NCBI GenBank assembly: GCA_963812775.1
Contig: CAWEWH010000005.1
Coordinates: 1-64,000 of the forward strand
Reading direction: 5' to 3'
Length of the DNA stretch: 64,000 nt
DNA from: CAWEWH01 sp963812775
GTDB lineage: Bacteria; Pseudomonadota; Alphaproteobacteria; Rhizobiales; Beijerinckiaceae
A model generated the notes under the pieces. That model was not told the origin of the DNA. It saw only the letters and a list, made by a program, of their open reading frames with translations, and did not search any database. Made by a program: the position numbers and the translations under genes. The first letter of the stretch is position 1; the number at the start of each line of letters is the position of its first letter. Positions 37,906 through 46,828 of the stretch are shown here, in pieces.

Positions 37906-39069
37906 ATGGACTTTGATTTCTCCGACGAACAACGTCTCCTGAAGGACAGCGTTGATCGCCTGGTGGCGGATCGCTACGAGTTCGAGCAGCGCAAGGCCTA
38001 CGCCAAGTCGCCGGAGGGTTGGAGCCGCGATATCTGGGCCCAATATGCCGAGCTCGGCACGCTGGGCCTGCCTTTCGCCGAGGCCGATGGTGGCTTCGGC
38101 GGCACCGCCGTCGAGACCATGATCGTCATGGAGGCGCTGGGCCGGGCTCTGGCGCTGGAGCCCTACTTCGCCACGATCGTGCTGGCCGGTGGCCTCCTGC
38201 GCCACGGCGGCAGCGACGCGCAGCGCAAGACGCTCGTGCCGCAGATCGCCGAAGGCAAGCTCACCTTGGCGTTCGCCTATGCGGAGCGGCAGTCGCGCTA
38301 CGACCTCGCCAGCGTCGAGACGCGCGCCCGGCGCGACGGCAAGAGCTGGGTGCTCGAGGGCGACAAGAGCCTGGTCATGCACGGCGACTCCGCCGATCAA
38401 CTCATCGTCAGCGCCCGCGCCGCCGGCGGCCCTCGCGACAAGGATGGCATCGGGCTGTTCATCGTCGATGCCAAGGCGCCGGGCGTGTCGCGACGCGGCT
38501 ACCCGACGCAGAATGGCCTGCGCGCCGCCGACATTTCGCTCGCCTCCGTCCAGGTCGACGACGCAAACGTCTTGGGAGACGGCACGTCGGCTTATCCGGT
38601 GATCGAACGCGTCGTCGACGAGGCCATCGCCGCCCTCTGTGCCGAGGCGGTGGGCGCCATGGAGGCGGCGCATGAGCTCACCGTCGAGTATCTCAAGACG
38701 CGCAAGCAGTTCGGCCGTCCCATCGGCTCCTTCCAGGCGCTGCAGCACCAGGCCGTCGACATGCTGGTGTCCCTGGAGCAGGCACGCAGCATGACCATGT
38801 ACGCCACCATGATGGCGCAGGAAGAGGATGCCGCCGAACGCCACCGCGCCATGCTGGCCGCCAAGGTTCAGATCGGCCGTTCGGGCAAGTTCATCGGCCA
38901 GAAGTCGATCCAGCTCCATGGCGGCGTCGGCATGACCATGGAGTACAAGGTCGGCCACTACTTCAAGCACCTGACCATGCTCGACATCATGTTCGGCGAT
39001 GCCGATCACCAACTGACGGAACTGGCGCGCCTCGGCGGCCTGATGGACGCGAACCGCGACGCCGCGTGA
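37906..39069 (+). CDS. pimD: Acyl-CoA dehydrogenase, pimeloyl-CoA dehydrogenase small-subunit-like
   Basis: A 387-residue acyl-CoA dehydrogenase: MDFDFSDEQRLLKDSVDRLV, GGFGGTAVETMIVMEALG, a middle beta domain that is less conserved, and the C-terminal YIKTRKQFG-like KTRKQFGRPIGSFQALQH and IQLHGGVGMTMEYKVGHYFK. The pattern follows PimD, the partner of PimC. It is 2 nt downstream of the PimC-like gene and probably forms a two-subunit dehydrogenase. Confidence 0.88.
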   Translation: MDFDFSDEQRLLKDSVDRLVADRYEFEQRKAYAKSPEGWSRDIWAQYAELGTLGLPFAEADGGFGGTAVETMIVMEALGRALALEPYFATIVLAGGLLRHGGSDAQRKTLVPQIAEGKLTLAFAYAERQSRYDLASVETRARRDGKSWVLEGDKSLVMHGDSADQLIVSARAAGGPRDKDGIGLFIVDAKAPGVSRRGYPTQNGLRAADISLASVQVDDANVLGDGTSAYPVIERVVDEAIAALCAEAVGAMEAAHELTVEYLKTRKQFGRPIGSFQALQHQAVDMLVSLEQARSMTMYATMMAQEEDAAERHRAMLAAKVQIGRSGKFIGQKSIQLHGGVGMTMEYKVGHYFKHLTMLDIMFGDADHQLTELARLGGLMDANRDAA

Positions 39070-39095
39070 GCGGCGAGAAAGAACGAGTTGGCTGA

Positions 39096-39770
39096 ATGCT
39101 GGATCGTCGAGTCGCCACCTATCGCGAAGCTGTCGCGGGGATCAAGGATGGCGCCACCGTTCTGCTAGGGGGCTTCGGGGGCTCGGGCGTGCCGGTCGGG
39201 CTGATCGGCGCACTCGCCGAGGCGGGCGTCAAGGATCTGACCGTTGCCGCCAACAACGCCGGCTCGACCCCCGATGACTTGAGCCTGCTCTTGAACGAAG
39301 GCCGCGTGCGCAAGGTGATCTGCTCGTTTCCGCGCTCGGCGACCAGCACGGCCTTCCCGGATGCCTACTTTGCCGGCAAGGTCGAGCTTGAGGTCGTGCC
39401 GCAGGGAACGTTTGTGGAGCGCATTCGCGCCGCCGGGGCGGGTCTCGGCGGCTTCTTCACGCCGGTGGCGGCTGGAACCGACCTCGCCAAAGGCAAGGAG
39501 ACGCGGGTCATCGACGGCAGGGAGTACGTGTTCGAGAAGCCGCTGCGCGGCGACGTGACGTTGTTGCGCGCCCAGAGGGCTGACCGGCTGGGCAACCTCA
39601 CCTATCGCAAGCTTGGCCGCAATTTCTCGCCCGCCATGGCCATGGCGTCCGATCTCGTCGTGGTCGAGGCGGACGAAGTGGTCGAGGCGGGGGGCATCGA
39701 GCCGGAGGTGATCGTGACGCCTTGCGTCTTCGTCGACCGCGTGGTCCAGCGCGGCGCCCCCATGATTTGA
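39096..39770 (+). CDS. 3-oxoacid CoA-transferase, subunit A
   Basis: A 224-residue alpha subunit of a family I CoA-transferase. The glycine-rich CoA-binding signature is LLGGFGGSGVPVGLIGAL (family pattern GGFGxxGxP), followed by FPRSATSTAF, YVFEKPLRGDVTLLRA and GNLTYRKLGRNFSPAMA. With subunit B it moves CoA from succinyl-CoA (or another donor) to a 3-oxoacid or dicarboxylate. This cluster lacks a CoA ligase, so the transferase is the likely entry or exit step. Confidence 0.94.
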   Translation: MLDRRVATYREAVAGIKDGATVLLGGFGGSGVPVGLIGALAEAGVKDLTVAANNAGSTPDDLSLLLNEGRVRKVICSFPRSATSTAFPDAYFAGKVELEVVPQGTFVERIRAAGAGLGGFFTPVAAGTDLAKGKETRVIDGREYVFEKPLRGDVTLLRAQRADRLGNLTYRKLGRNFSPAMAMASDLVVVEADEVVEAGGIEPEVIVTPCVFVDRVVQRGAPMI

Positions 39771-39783
39771 CCGGAGCCCCGCC

Positions 39784-40446
39784 ATGAAGTCTCTCAGCCG
39801 TGACGACATTGCCCGCCGCGCCGCGCGCGACATCCCCGATGGAGCCTTCGTCAATCTGGGCATCGGCATGCCGACGCTCATCGCCAACTACATCCCAACC
39901 GATCGCGAGGTGTTCCTCCACAGCGAGAACGGCCTTATCGGCATGGGCCCGGCGCCCGCCGAAGCCGACACCGATTGGGACCTCATCGACGCCGGCAAGA
40001 ATCCGGTGACGATCAAGACCGGTGCCGCCATCTTCGACAGCTTCATGAGCTTCGGCATGATGCGCGGCGGCCACCTCGATATCGCGGCTCTGGGCGGCTT
40101 CGAGGTCGCGGCCAATGGCGACCTGGCCAATTGGTGGACCGGCGACAAGAAGGCCCTGCCGGCCGTCGGCGGCGCCATGGACCTCGCCTGCGGCGCCAAG
40201 GCCATCTGGGTGCTCATGGAACATACGACCAAGGAAGGCCGGCCGCGTCTCGTCGAGGCGTGTTCCTATCCCCTGACGGCCAAGGGGGTCGTCAAGCGCG
40301 TTTACACCAATCTCGCCGTTATTGACGTGACGCCCAAGGGATTCATGGTAAGGGAGATCGTGGCCGGCCTCGATCTCGCCGGCTTGCAGAAGCTGACAGG
40401 CGCGCCGCTCTCCGCGTCCGACGCGATCCTGCCGCTCGCCGCCTGA
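39784..40446 (+). CDS. 3-oxoacid CoA-transferase, subunit B
   Basis: A 220-residue beta subunit. The catalytic Glu lies in LHSENGLIGMGPAP, and GIGMPTLIANYIP, MRGGHLDIAALGGFEV and LACGAKAIWVLMEH are conserved landmarks. It begins 13 nt after subunit A. It is the last gene of the acyl-CoA cluster and is followed by a perfect 9-bp hairpin. Confidence 0.95.
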   Translation: MKSLSRDDIARRAARDIPDGAFVNLGIGMPTLIANYIPTDREVFLHSENGLIGMGPAPAEADTDWDLIDAGKNPVTIKTGAAIFDSFMSFGMMRGGHLDIAALGGFEVAANGDLANWWTGDKKALPAVGGAMDLACGAKAIWVLMEHTTKEGRPRLVEACSYPLTAKGVVKRVYTNLAVIDVTPKGFMVREIVAGLDLAGLQKLTGAPLSASDAILPLAA

Positions 40447-40478
40447 TCTCTCTCAGCACGACCTTTGCAACGCGCGCT

Positions 40479-40501
40479 GTTCCGCTCCCGCTGAGCGGAA
40501 C
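40479..40501 (+). terminator. Hairpin after the CoA-transferase genes
   Basis: GTTCCGCTC and GAGCGGAAC form a perfect 9-bp stem with a 5-nt loop, 33 nt after the subunit B stop. There is no T-run, so it is a Rho-type or stem-only end for the acyl-CoA operon. Confidence 0.45.
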
Positions 40502-40588
40502 CGAAACAGTTCCCGGCGTGTTGTAGCGACGGGATGGTGTTGGGACGGCGGCCTCCCCTCAGCACGGCAGAACGAGGAACACCGATCG

Positions 40589-41651
40589 ATGCGGATCGCG
40601 CAGGTTGCGCCTTTGTCGGAAGCGGTCCCTCCCAGACTCTATGGCGGCACGGAGCGCATCGTCTCGTGGCTCACCGAGGAGCTGGTACGGCACGGGCACG
40701 ACGTGACGCTCTTCGCCAGCGGCGACTTCGCAGTCCGCCGCCCGCCTCGTGGCGTGCGTGCCCCGAGGGCTGCGGCTGGCTGGAATTCGCGATCACACGT
40801 CGAACCATCTCGTCATGCTCGACCATGTGCGCCGGCACGCCGCCGACTTTGACATCATCCACTTCCACGTCGACCTGCTGCCGGCCGCCCTGTTTCGAGA
40901 CCTCACGCACAAGTGCCTGACGACACTGCACGGCCGCCTGGATATTCCCGATCACATGCCGGTGTACTGCGCGTTCCCGGAAATGCCGCTGGTCTCCATC
41001 TCGCTGAGCCAGCGGGCACCGATGCCGGCGCATACTCGCTGGCTTGCCAACATCCACCATGGGCTCGACGGCAGCGCCTTCCGCTTCGAGCCGCGACCAG
41101 GCGATTATCTTGCGTTCCTTGGCCGCATTTCGCCGGAGAAGCGCCCCGATCGCGCCATCGAGATTGCCAAGCTGGCCGGTGTGCCCCTCAAGATCGCCGC
41201 CAAGGTCGACCCCGTCGACCGCGAATATTTCAACGATGTGATCAAGCCGCTGCTCGATCATCCTTTGATAGAATTCATTGGCGAGATCGACGAGCGGCAG
41301 AAGCAGGACTTCCTTGCGCACGCTCTCGCCTTGCTGTTCCCGATCGACTGGCCGGAGCCCTTCGGGCTGGTCATGACCGAGGCGATCGCGGTCGGCACGC
41401 CGGTGATCGCCTGGCGCAACGGCTCCGTGGCCGAGGTGATCGACGAGGGGATCAGCGGCCTCGTCGTCGCATCGATTGCCGAAGCCGTCGCCGCCGTCGC
41501 GCAGGTTCGACGCCTGGACCGCGCGCAAGTTCGCACCGCCTTCGAGCGGCGCTTCACGGCCGACCGAATGGCGCGCGACTACCTCGCCGCCTACGAGAGA
41601 TTGCTCGCAGCCGGAGGAGTCGTTTCCTCCCTGGAGCAAGCCGCCGCCTGA
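40589..41651 (+). pseudogene. Family 4 glycosyltransferase, interrupted by a one-base frameshift
   Basis: The first 46 codons (MRIAQVAPLSEAVPPRLYGGTERIV...LFASGD) are in one frame, and the rest, resuming SQSAARLVACVPRGLRLA, in another. Together they give a 353-residue GT4 enzyme with FHVDLLPAALFR, SPEKRPDRAIEIAKL and the EX7E motif EPFGLVMTE. The switch is at 40724-40729, GACTTC, where GACTC restores the family-typical GDS. The gene precedes an amylo-1,6-glucosidase, so the pair may build or trim an alpha-glucan. Real inactivation and sequencing error are both possible. Confidence 0.82.
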
Positions 41652-41729
41652 TTTGCCCTTGCGCGCCGCTGCCGGCTGGCCGATTCTGCGGGCACCTCCG
41701 AATCCTTTGCCGACGGAGACAAGCGACAG

Positions 41730-43934
41730 ATGAACGACGCTTTGAAGCTCGGCGCCCCTGTTCTTGACGACGGCTCTCCTTCGGCGGCGGTGCTCTCCGA
41801 GCACTATATCGAAGCGCAGACGTCGCTGGTCGAGATCACCCCGCGCACCCTGAAGCATGGCGATGCGTTCATGGTGCTCGATACCCATGGCGACATCGGC
41901 ACGTCCAGGGGCAGTCCGGAGGGCCTTTATTTTCGCGACACGCGCTTCCTGTCGCACTATCAGCTCCGCATCGAAGGCAAGCGGCCGCTGCTCCTGAGCT
42001 CGATCGTGCAGGACGACGGCGCCGCGCTCTCGATCGACCTCACCAATCCCGATATCGAGCTGCACGACGCGCGACAGATGCCGCGCGACGTGATTTTCAT
42101 CGAGCGCACGCCGTTTCTGTGGGAGCGCGCCTCCTACGAACGCATCGCGCTGCGCAACTACGACAACGTGCCGCGCCGCTTCCAGCTCGACGTCCTGTTC
42201 GATGCCGACTTTCGCGATCTGTTCGAGATCAGGGGCAACCAGCGTCGGCGCCGCGGCCGCCTGACGGCGCACGTGCCGCAGCCCAACCTGGCCGAGTATC
42301 GCTACACCGGGCTCGATCTCATTCCGCGTTCGACGCGGCTCGCCTTCGAGCCGACGCCCGCGAAGCTGCAGCCGGGCCGCGCCACCTTCGACATCACGCT
42401 CGAGCCGCAGGAGCGCCGATCCTTGTTCGTTATCGTGTTGTTCGAGGATGGCGAGCCGGAGCAGCGGCTGGCGTTTCATCGCGCCTATCGCAACAAGCGC
42501 CGGGCACTTCGCAAGCTGACACACGGCATCGCTACCGTCGCGAGCTCGAACGACTTGTTCAATGAGGTCTGCGTCAAGGCCACCGCCGATCTCTACACGC
42601 TGGCGACGACGACGCCCCACGGGATTTATCCCTATGCCGGCATTCCTTGGTACAGCACCGTCTTCGGTCGCGACGGCATCGTCACCGCCTTGATGACCCT
42701 ATGGATGGATCCGTCCATCGCGCGGGGGGTGCTGCGCTACCTCGCCGCGACGCAAGCAAACCACGTCGACCCCATTGCCGACGCGCAGCCCGGCAAGATC
42801 CTGCACGAGCAGCGGCACGGCGAGATGGCCATGCTGGGCGAGGTTCCGTTCCGCTTCTACTTCGGCTCGGTGGATGCAACGCCGCTCTTCGTCATGCTGG
42901 CGGGCGCCTACTTCGACCGCACCGGCGACATCGAGACCATCCGCGGCATTTGGCCGAACATCAAGGCGGCCCTCGACTGGGTCGACGAGTTCGGCGACGC
43001 CGACGGCGACGGCTTCGTCGAGTACTACAGGGCCACCGAGAAGGGTCTCGTCAACCAAGGCTGGAAGGACAGCCACGATTCCATCTTCCATGCCGATGGC
43101 AGCGACGCGACCGGCCCGATCGCCTTGTGCGAGGTGCAGGCCTACGTGTTTGCGGCCAAGCGCGCCGCCGCAAGGCTGGCGGAGCACTTCGGCGATGCCG
43201 GCCTCGCCGACCGGCTCTTCGAGGAAGCCGAGACGCTGCGCGTCCGCTTCGAGGAGCGCTTCTGGTGCGAGGACATCGGCACCTACGCGCTCGCCCTCGA
43301 CGGCGCCAAGCGGCCCTGCCGGGTGCGCACGTCCAATGCCGGCCACGCCCTGTTCACTGGCATCGCGTCGCCCGATCACGCCCACCGCGTCGCCGCGACG
43401 CTCCTCGACCGCGACAGCTTCAGCGGCTGGGGCATCCGCACATTGGCGCGCGGCGAGGCCCGCTATAATCCGATGTCCTACCACAACGGCTCGGTTTGGC
43501 CGCACGACAACGCCATCATCGCGCTTGGCCTCTCCCGCTACGGCCTGCGCGAGAAGGCGGCCGTCGTGTTCGAGGCGATGTTCGCGGCAGCAAGCCGTCA
43601 GGACCAGCGCCGTTTGCCGGAACTGTTTTGCGGCTTTATCCGGCGCACGCGCCGCGGGCCGACGGCCTATCCGGTGGCCTGCTCACCGCAGGCATGGGCG
43701 GCGGCTGCGCCTTTCGCGTTCCTGCAGGCCTGCCTCGGATTCGATCTAGCTTATACCCACAACGAGGTGCGCTTCACCGATCCGTGCGTGCCGGAATTTC
43801 TCAATGACGTGACCCTGCAGGGCCTGCGCCTCGGCGGCTCGCGGCTTGATCTGCGCCTCAATCGGCATGGCGCCGACGTGACCATCAACGTTCTCGCCCG
43901 TGAAGGCGACGCCCGCGTCGTCTTGCAGAGGTAG
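41730..43934 (+). CDS. Amylo-alpha-1,6-glucosidase-like glycoside hydrolase
   Basis: A 734-residue protein. An N-terminal debranching-enzyme beta domain (SRGSPEGLYFRDTRFLSHYQL, residues 50-260) precedes an (alpha/alpha)6 catalytic barrel with IPWYSTVFGRDGIVTAL, NQGWKDSHDSIFHADG and GSVWPHDNAIIALGLSRYG. Acidic residues in DSHDS and the C-terminal barrel are candidate catalytic groups. It probably releases alpha-1,6-linked glucose from glycogen-like polymers. The Rhizobiales version is commonly placed beside a GT4 gene, as here (79 nt gap). Confidence 0.9.
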   Translation: MNDALKLGAPVLDDGSPSAAVLSEHYIEAQTSLVEITPRTLKHGDAFMVLDTHGDIGTSRGSPEGLYFRDTRFLSHYQLRIEGKRPLLLSSIVQDDGAALSIDLTNPDIELHDARQMPRDVIFIERTPFLWERASYERIALRNYDNVPRRFQLDVLFDADFRDLFEIRGNQRRRRGRLTAHVPQPNLAEYRYTGLDLIPRSTRLAFEPTPAKLQPGRATFDITLEPQERRSLFVIVLFEDGEPEQRLAFHRAYRNKRRALRKLTHGIATVASSNDLFNEVCVKATADLYTLATTTPHGIYPYAGIPWYSTVFGRDGIVTALMTLWMDPSIARGVLRYLAATQANHVDPIADAQPGKILHEQRHGEMAMLGEVPFRFYFGSVDATPLFVMLAGAYFDRTGDIETIRGIWPNIKAALDWVDEFGDADGDGFVEYYRATEKGLVNQGWKDSHDSIFHADGSDATGPIALCEVQAYVFAAKRAAARLAEHFGDAGLADRLFEEAETLRVRFEERFWCEDIGTYALALDGAKRPCRVRTSNAGHALFTGIASPDHAHRVAATLLDRDSFSGWGIRTLARGEARYNPMSYHNGSVWPHDNAIIALGLSRYGLREKAAVVFEAMFAAASRQDQRRLPELFCGFIRRTRRGPTAYPVACSPQAWAAAAPFAFLQACLGFDLAYTHNEVRFTDPCVPEFLNDVTLQGLRLGGSRLDLRLNRHGADVTINVLAREGDARVVLQR

Positions 43935-44069
43935 TCCTGCCGACGCTCCCCGGCGAACCTATTCGCTCACCACGAGCATTGCGCTGAAGCCTTGCCGCGA
44001 AGGGCGCCCGCCATGCTACATGGTGCGCCCTCGACCGGCGGGCGTTGCAAGGCGCGACTAAAGCACTCG

Positions 44070-45305
44070 ATGCCCATCGACCAATCGACGAGCAACCTCC
44101 CGTCGCGCTGGGCGATCTTCAAAGAGCGCGATTTTTCCACCTTCGCCGCGTCTCGCCTGTTGTCATGGCTCGCCAACCAGATGCTTGTCGTCGGCATCGG
44201 CTGGCACGTCTACGATCTCACCGGCAGCGCGCTGGCGCTCGGCTTTGCCGGCCTCGCCTCCTTCCTGCCCGCGATGACGCTGGCGCTTGTCGCCGGCGAA
44301 GTCGCCGACCGCATCGATCGGCGGCTGATCCTTGTCGTGTCGCTGGGCGTCATGGCGACGGCGAGCGCCGCCCTTGCCGCTTGCGCGGTTGCCGACGCAC
44401 GGAGCATCGCGCCCATCTATGCCGTGCTGGTCGCCTTCGGGGCGGCCAGGGCCTTCAGCTTCCCGGCGAGCCAGGCGCTGCTGCCGAACCTCGTGCGGCG
44501 TGAGCAATTCGCCAACGCCGTGGCGCTGAATTCGGGCGTCGGCCAGATCGCCACGCTGATGGGGCCGGCATTGGGTGGGCTGCTCTATGCGCTGGGGCCG
44601 GCCGTGGTGTTTGGCGCCGCTGCCGCTTCTCAGCTTGCCGCCCTGCTCCTCGTCGCAACGATCCGGGCGCGCCCGATGGCGGCGCGCAGCAAGACGAACT
44701 GGACAAGTCTCGTGGCCGGCATCGCCTTCATTCGCTCGCGGCCGGCCATCCTCGGCTCGATCTCGCTCGATCTCTTCGCCGTTCTCCTCGGCGGCGCTAC
44801 GGCGTTGCTACCGATCTATGCCCGCGACATCCTCCAGGTCGGCCCGTCAGGCCTTGGCATCCTGCGCAGCATGCCGGCGCTCGGCGCCCTCGCCATGGCG
44901 CTGGCTCTCGCCTGGCACCCGCTCACTCGCCGCAGCGGCCACGCCCTCTTCGCCGCGGTCGCGCTCTTTGGCATCGCCACCATCGTGTTTGGGTTGTCGC
45001 GTGATCTCTTGCTGTCGCTCGGCGCGCTCTTCGTGCTTGGCGCCGCCGACATGGTGAGCGTCTATATCCGCTCCACGCTCGTGCAGGCCGACACTCCCGA
45101 CGACATGCGCGGACGCGTATCGGCCGTGAATTCCGTCTTCATCGGCGCCTCCAACGAGCTCGGCGAGTTCGAGTCCGGCGTGCTGGCCGCCCTCGTGGGA
45201 CCGGTTGCGGCGGTCGTCGTCGGTGGCGTCGGGACGCTTGCGGTCGCCCTGTTGTGGATGCGGCTCTTTCCATCCCTCAGGGATCGCGACCGGCTCGTCG
45301 GTTAA
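44070..45305 (+). CDS. MFS transporter (EntS-like exporter family)
   Basis: A 411-residue major facilitator with twelve predicted TM segments. WAIFKERDFSTFAASRLLSWLANQMLVVGIGW opens the chain, and the A-motif-like loop is GEVADRIDRRLILV between TM2 and TM3. The start at MPIDQSTSN was preferred over an upstream in-frame ATG that adds an unlike 26-residue basic stretch. EntS-type members export siderophores or drugs; no siderophore genes are near, so the substrate is open. Confidence 0.88.
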   Translation: MPIDQSTSNLPSRWAIFKERDFSTFAASRLLSWLANQMLVVGIGWHVYDLTGSALALGFAGLASFLPAMTLALVAGEVADRIDRRLILVVSLGVMATASAALAACAVADARSIAPIYAVLVAFGAARAFSFPASQALLPNLVRREQFANAVALNSGVGQIATLMGPALGGLLYALGPAVVFGAAAASQLAALLLVATIRARPMAARSKTNWTSLVAGIAFIRSRPAILGSISLDLFAVLLGGATALLPIYARDILQVGPSGLGILRSMPALGALAMALALAWHPLTRRSGHALFAAVALFGIATIVFGLSRDLLLSLGALFVLGAADMVSVYIRSTLVQADTPDDMRGRVSAVNSVFIGASNELGEFESGVLAALVGPVAAVVVGGVGTLAVALLWMRLFPSLRDRDRLVG

Positions 45306-45399
45306 ATCAGCAAAATTCCGGCGCTGCCGAAGCGGGTGGTAACGATTTCGTAAACCCGGTCCGGTTAGTTCATGGGTGGGCGACAAGGGATTGTAAGTC

Positions 45400-46584
45400 A
45401 TGACCGATCAGGACAAGCCACCGACACCGTCAAAGCGCAGCAGCCGCAAGGAAGCCAAGGACAAAAAGGTCGACCCCGCCCCCGAGGCGGTCGCCGCCGT
45501 GTCCGAGGCGCCCGTCGCCGCCAAGACGCTGCCGCTCGCGGCGGAACTATCCATCATCGCCAAGGCCGTGCCGCCAGCCGCCGAACTGCCCGTCATCGCC
45601 AAGGCCGTGCCGCCCGCTGGCGAACTGCCCATCATCACCAAGGCCGCGCCGGCCTCGCCGGCCGCACCCGAGGTGCGTCCCCTGCAGCCGGCCGCTCCAT
45701 CTGCCGCGCAGGCTGCGCTACAAGCGGCCGTCGAGGGCTCGATGCAAACAGCCGCCAAGGCCCCCGAGATTCGCGCCCCCGCGGCGGTGAAGGCCCCCGA
45801 CAAGAAGGCGCTTGGACGCATCGCCGCCTTCCGGGCAACGACCCTGCCGCGTCTCAGGCGCTATGCCGCCTATGGTCTGGCACTCACCTTGGCGACCACC
45901 GCCGGCTGGGCCGGCAACAGGTATCTGGCCGATCGCGATGGCGCCTCGGCGCTAGCCTTCAGCATTGGCCAGAGCCAGGCCGACACGCGGCGCATTGCCG
46001 AGGAGCTGCGCGCGCTGAAAGACAGCGTGGCGGCGTCGAACAAGGGTGCCGTCCGGGCTGTGCAAGCGCCGGTGCCGAGCGAAGACCTCAAGGCAATGAA
46101 GGCGGGTCTCGCGGCGCTCAATGAAGGCCTCGAGCGCCTCAAGCAGGACACCAGCGGACGACTGACGCAGCTCACTGCGCAGCTCGACCGCGTCGAGAAG
46201 AGCGGTGGCGATACGGCCAGGATCACGCCGCTGGTCGACCGGCTCGACCGCATCGAGCGGCAGACCGCGACACTGGTGACCGGCAGCATCACCCAGCAGG
46301 GCGCCGCGCCGAGCCAGGACCAGGCTCAGGTGCTGACCCAAGGCCAGACGCAAGTCGCCAAGGTCGAGGAAGCGAAGCAACCGGACGCCAAGCAGCAGCG
46401 GCTTGAGGGCTTCGTGCTGCGCGAGATTTTCGATGGCGTCGCCCTCATCGAGGGCCGGCGCGGCATCATCGAGGTGATGCCCGGACAGAACGTCGCCGGC
46501 ATCGGCCGCATCGAGAAGTTCGAGCGCCGCGGCCGCCAATGGGTGGTGGTCACCGACAAGGGCTTCATCCCTTCGGTGCAGTAA
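45400..46584 (+). CDS. Membrane-anchored Ala/Pro-rich coiled-coil protein
   Basis: A 394-residue protein. Residues 1-135 are a charged then Ala/Pro-rich cytoplasmic region containing three 13-residue repeats. One TM is at about 148-170 (YGLALTLATTAGWAGNRYL). A periplasmic coiled coil (RRIAEELRALKDSVAASN... RLTQLTAQLDRVEKSG) follows, and a C-terminal beta-rich module ends REIFDGVALIEGRRGIIEVMPGQ...GFIPSVQ. Similar uncharacterised proteins exist across Rhizobiales. The architecture suggests a cell-envelope scaffold, but no function can be assigned. Confidence 0.82.
   Translation: MTDQDKPPTPSKRSSRKEAKDKKVDPAPEAVAAVSEAPVAAKTLPLAAELSIIAKAVPPAAELPVIAKAVPPAGELPIITKAAPASPAAPEVRPLQPAAPSAAQAALQAAVEGSMQTAAKAPEIRAPAAVKAPDKKALGRIAAFRATTLPRLRRYAAYGLALTLATTAGWAGNRYLADRDGASALAFSIGQSQADTRRIAEELRALKDSVAASNKGAVRAVQAPVPSEDLKAMKAGLAALNEGLERLKQDTSGRLTQLTAQLDRVEKSGGDTARITPLVDRLDRIERQTATLVTGSITQQGAAPSQDQAQVLTQGQTQVAKVEEAKQPDAKQQRLEGFVLREIFDGVALIEGRRGIIEVMPGQNVAGIGRIEKFERRGRQWVVVTDKGFIPSVQ
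45541..45657 (+). repeat. Three tandem 39-bp coding repeats
   Basis: Three consecutive 13-codon units encode AELSIIAKAVPPA, AELPVIAKAVPPA and GELPIITKAAPAS in the N-terminal region of the membrane-anchored protein. The units are similar at DNA level (shared ATCGCCAAGGCCGTGCCGCC-type core), consistent with recent slippage or duplication. Confidence 0.8.
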
Positions 46585-46675
46585 GCCTCTCGGCTGCGGG
46601 ATCGTGCTCTCGCGTCCCGCAGCCCTCTCCGGCTTTGGCTTGACGGGGCCCACACGAAGGCCTATCGCAAGATGG

Positions 46676-46729
46676 CGTCGTGGTGATTTGGCCGGCCGGC
46701 TTGCAGCCACGTAAAATAAGTCGCTAAAG
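46676..46729 (+). ncRNA. SAM-II riboswitch upstream of metZ
   Basis: The sequence matches the SAM-II (metA) consensus closely. P1 is CGTGG (46679-46683) paired with CCACG (46707-46711), with GGCTTGCAGCCACG conserved. GTGATTT in the loop can pair with AAGTCGC downstream to form the pseudoknot (with G-U pairs), followed by TAAAGG. SAM-II binds S-adenosylmethionine and shuts off methionine genes in alphaproteobacteria. The final AAAGGG lies 9 nt before the ATG of a short leader ORF, so the switch can hide its ribosome site. Confidence 0.93.
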
Positions 46730-46739
46730 GGCCGCGGAC

Positions 46740-46802
46740 ATGTGCCCGGTCTTTGAACGTCAGTTCCGGCCGGGTTTTTTCATGTCCGGGCGGGTCGCAT
46801 GA
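46740..46802 (+). CDS. Possible 20-residue leader peptide between the riboswitch and metZ
   Basis: ATG at 46740 opens a 20-codon frame (MCPVFERQFRPG... ending GRVA) whose TGA overlaps the ATG at 46799 that begins the longest metZ frame (ATGA). The ribosome site would be the riboswitch-proximal AAAGGG. Such coupling would let SAM-II control metZ through leader translation. It is also compatible with chance; there is no family match. Confidence 0.35.
   Translation: MCPVFERQFRPGFFMSGRVA
46745..46780 (+). terminator. Terminator-like hairpin in the metZ leader
   Basis: CCCGGTC (46745-46751) pairs with GGCCGGG (46768-46774) with one G-U pair and a 16-nt loop, directly followed by TTTTTT (46775-46780): an intrinsic-terminator layout. 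An outer 7-bp stem GGACATG (46736-46742) / CATGTCC (46781-46787) can enclose the whole element and bury the leader ATG. It may act as an attenuator for metZ. Confidence 0.5.
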
Positions 46803-46828
46803 TCTTCCCGGCAGCCGGGAGATCCGCC

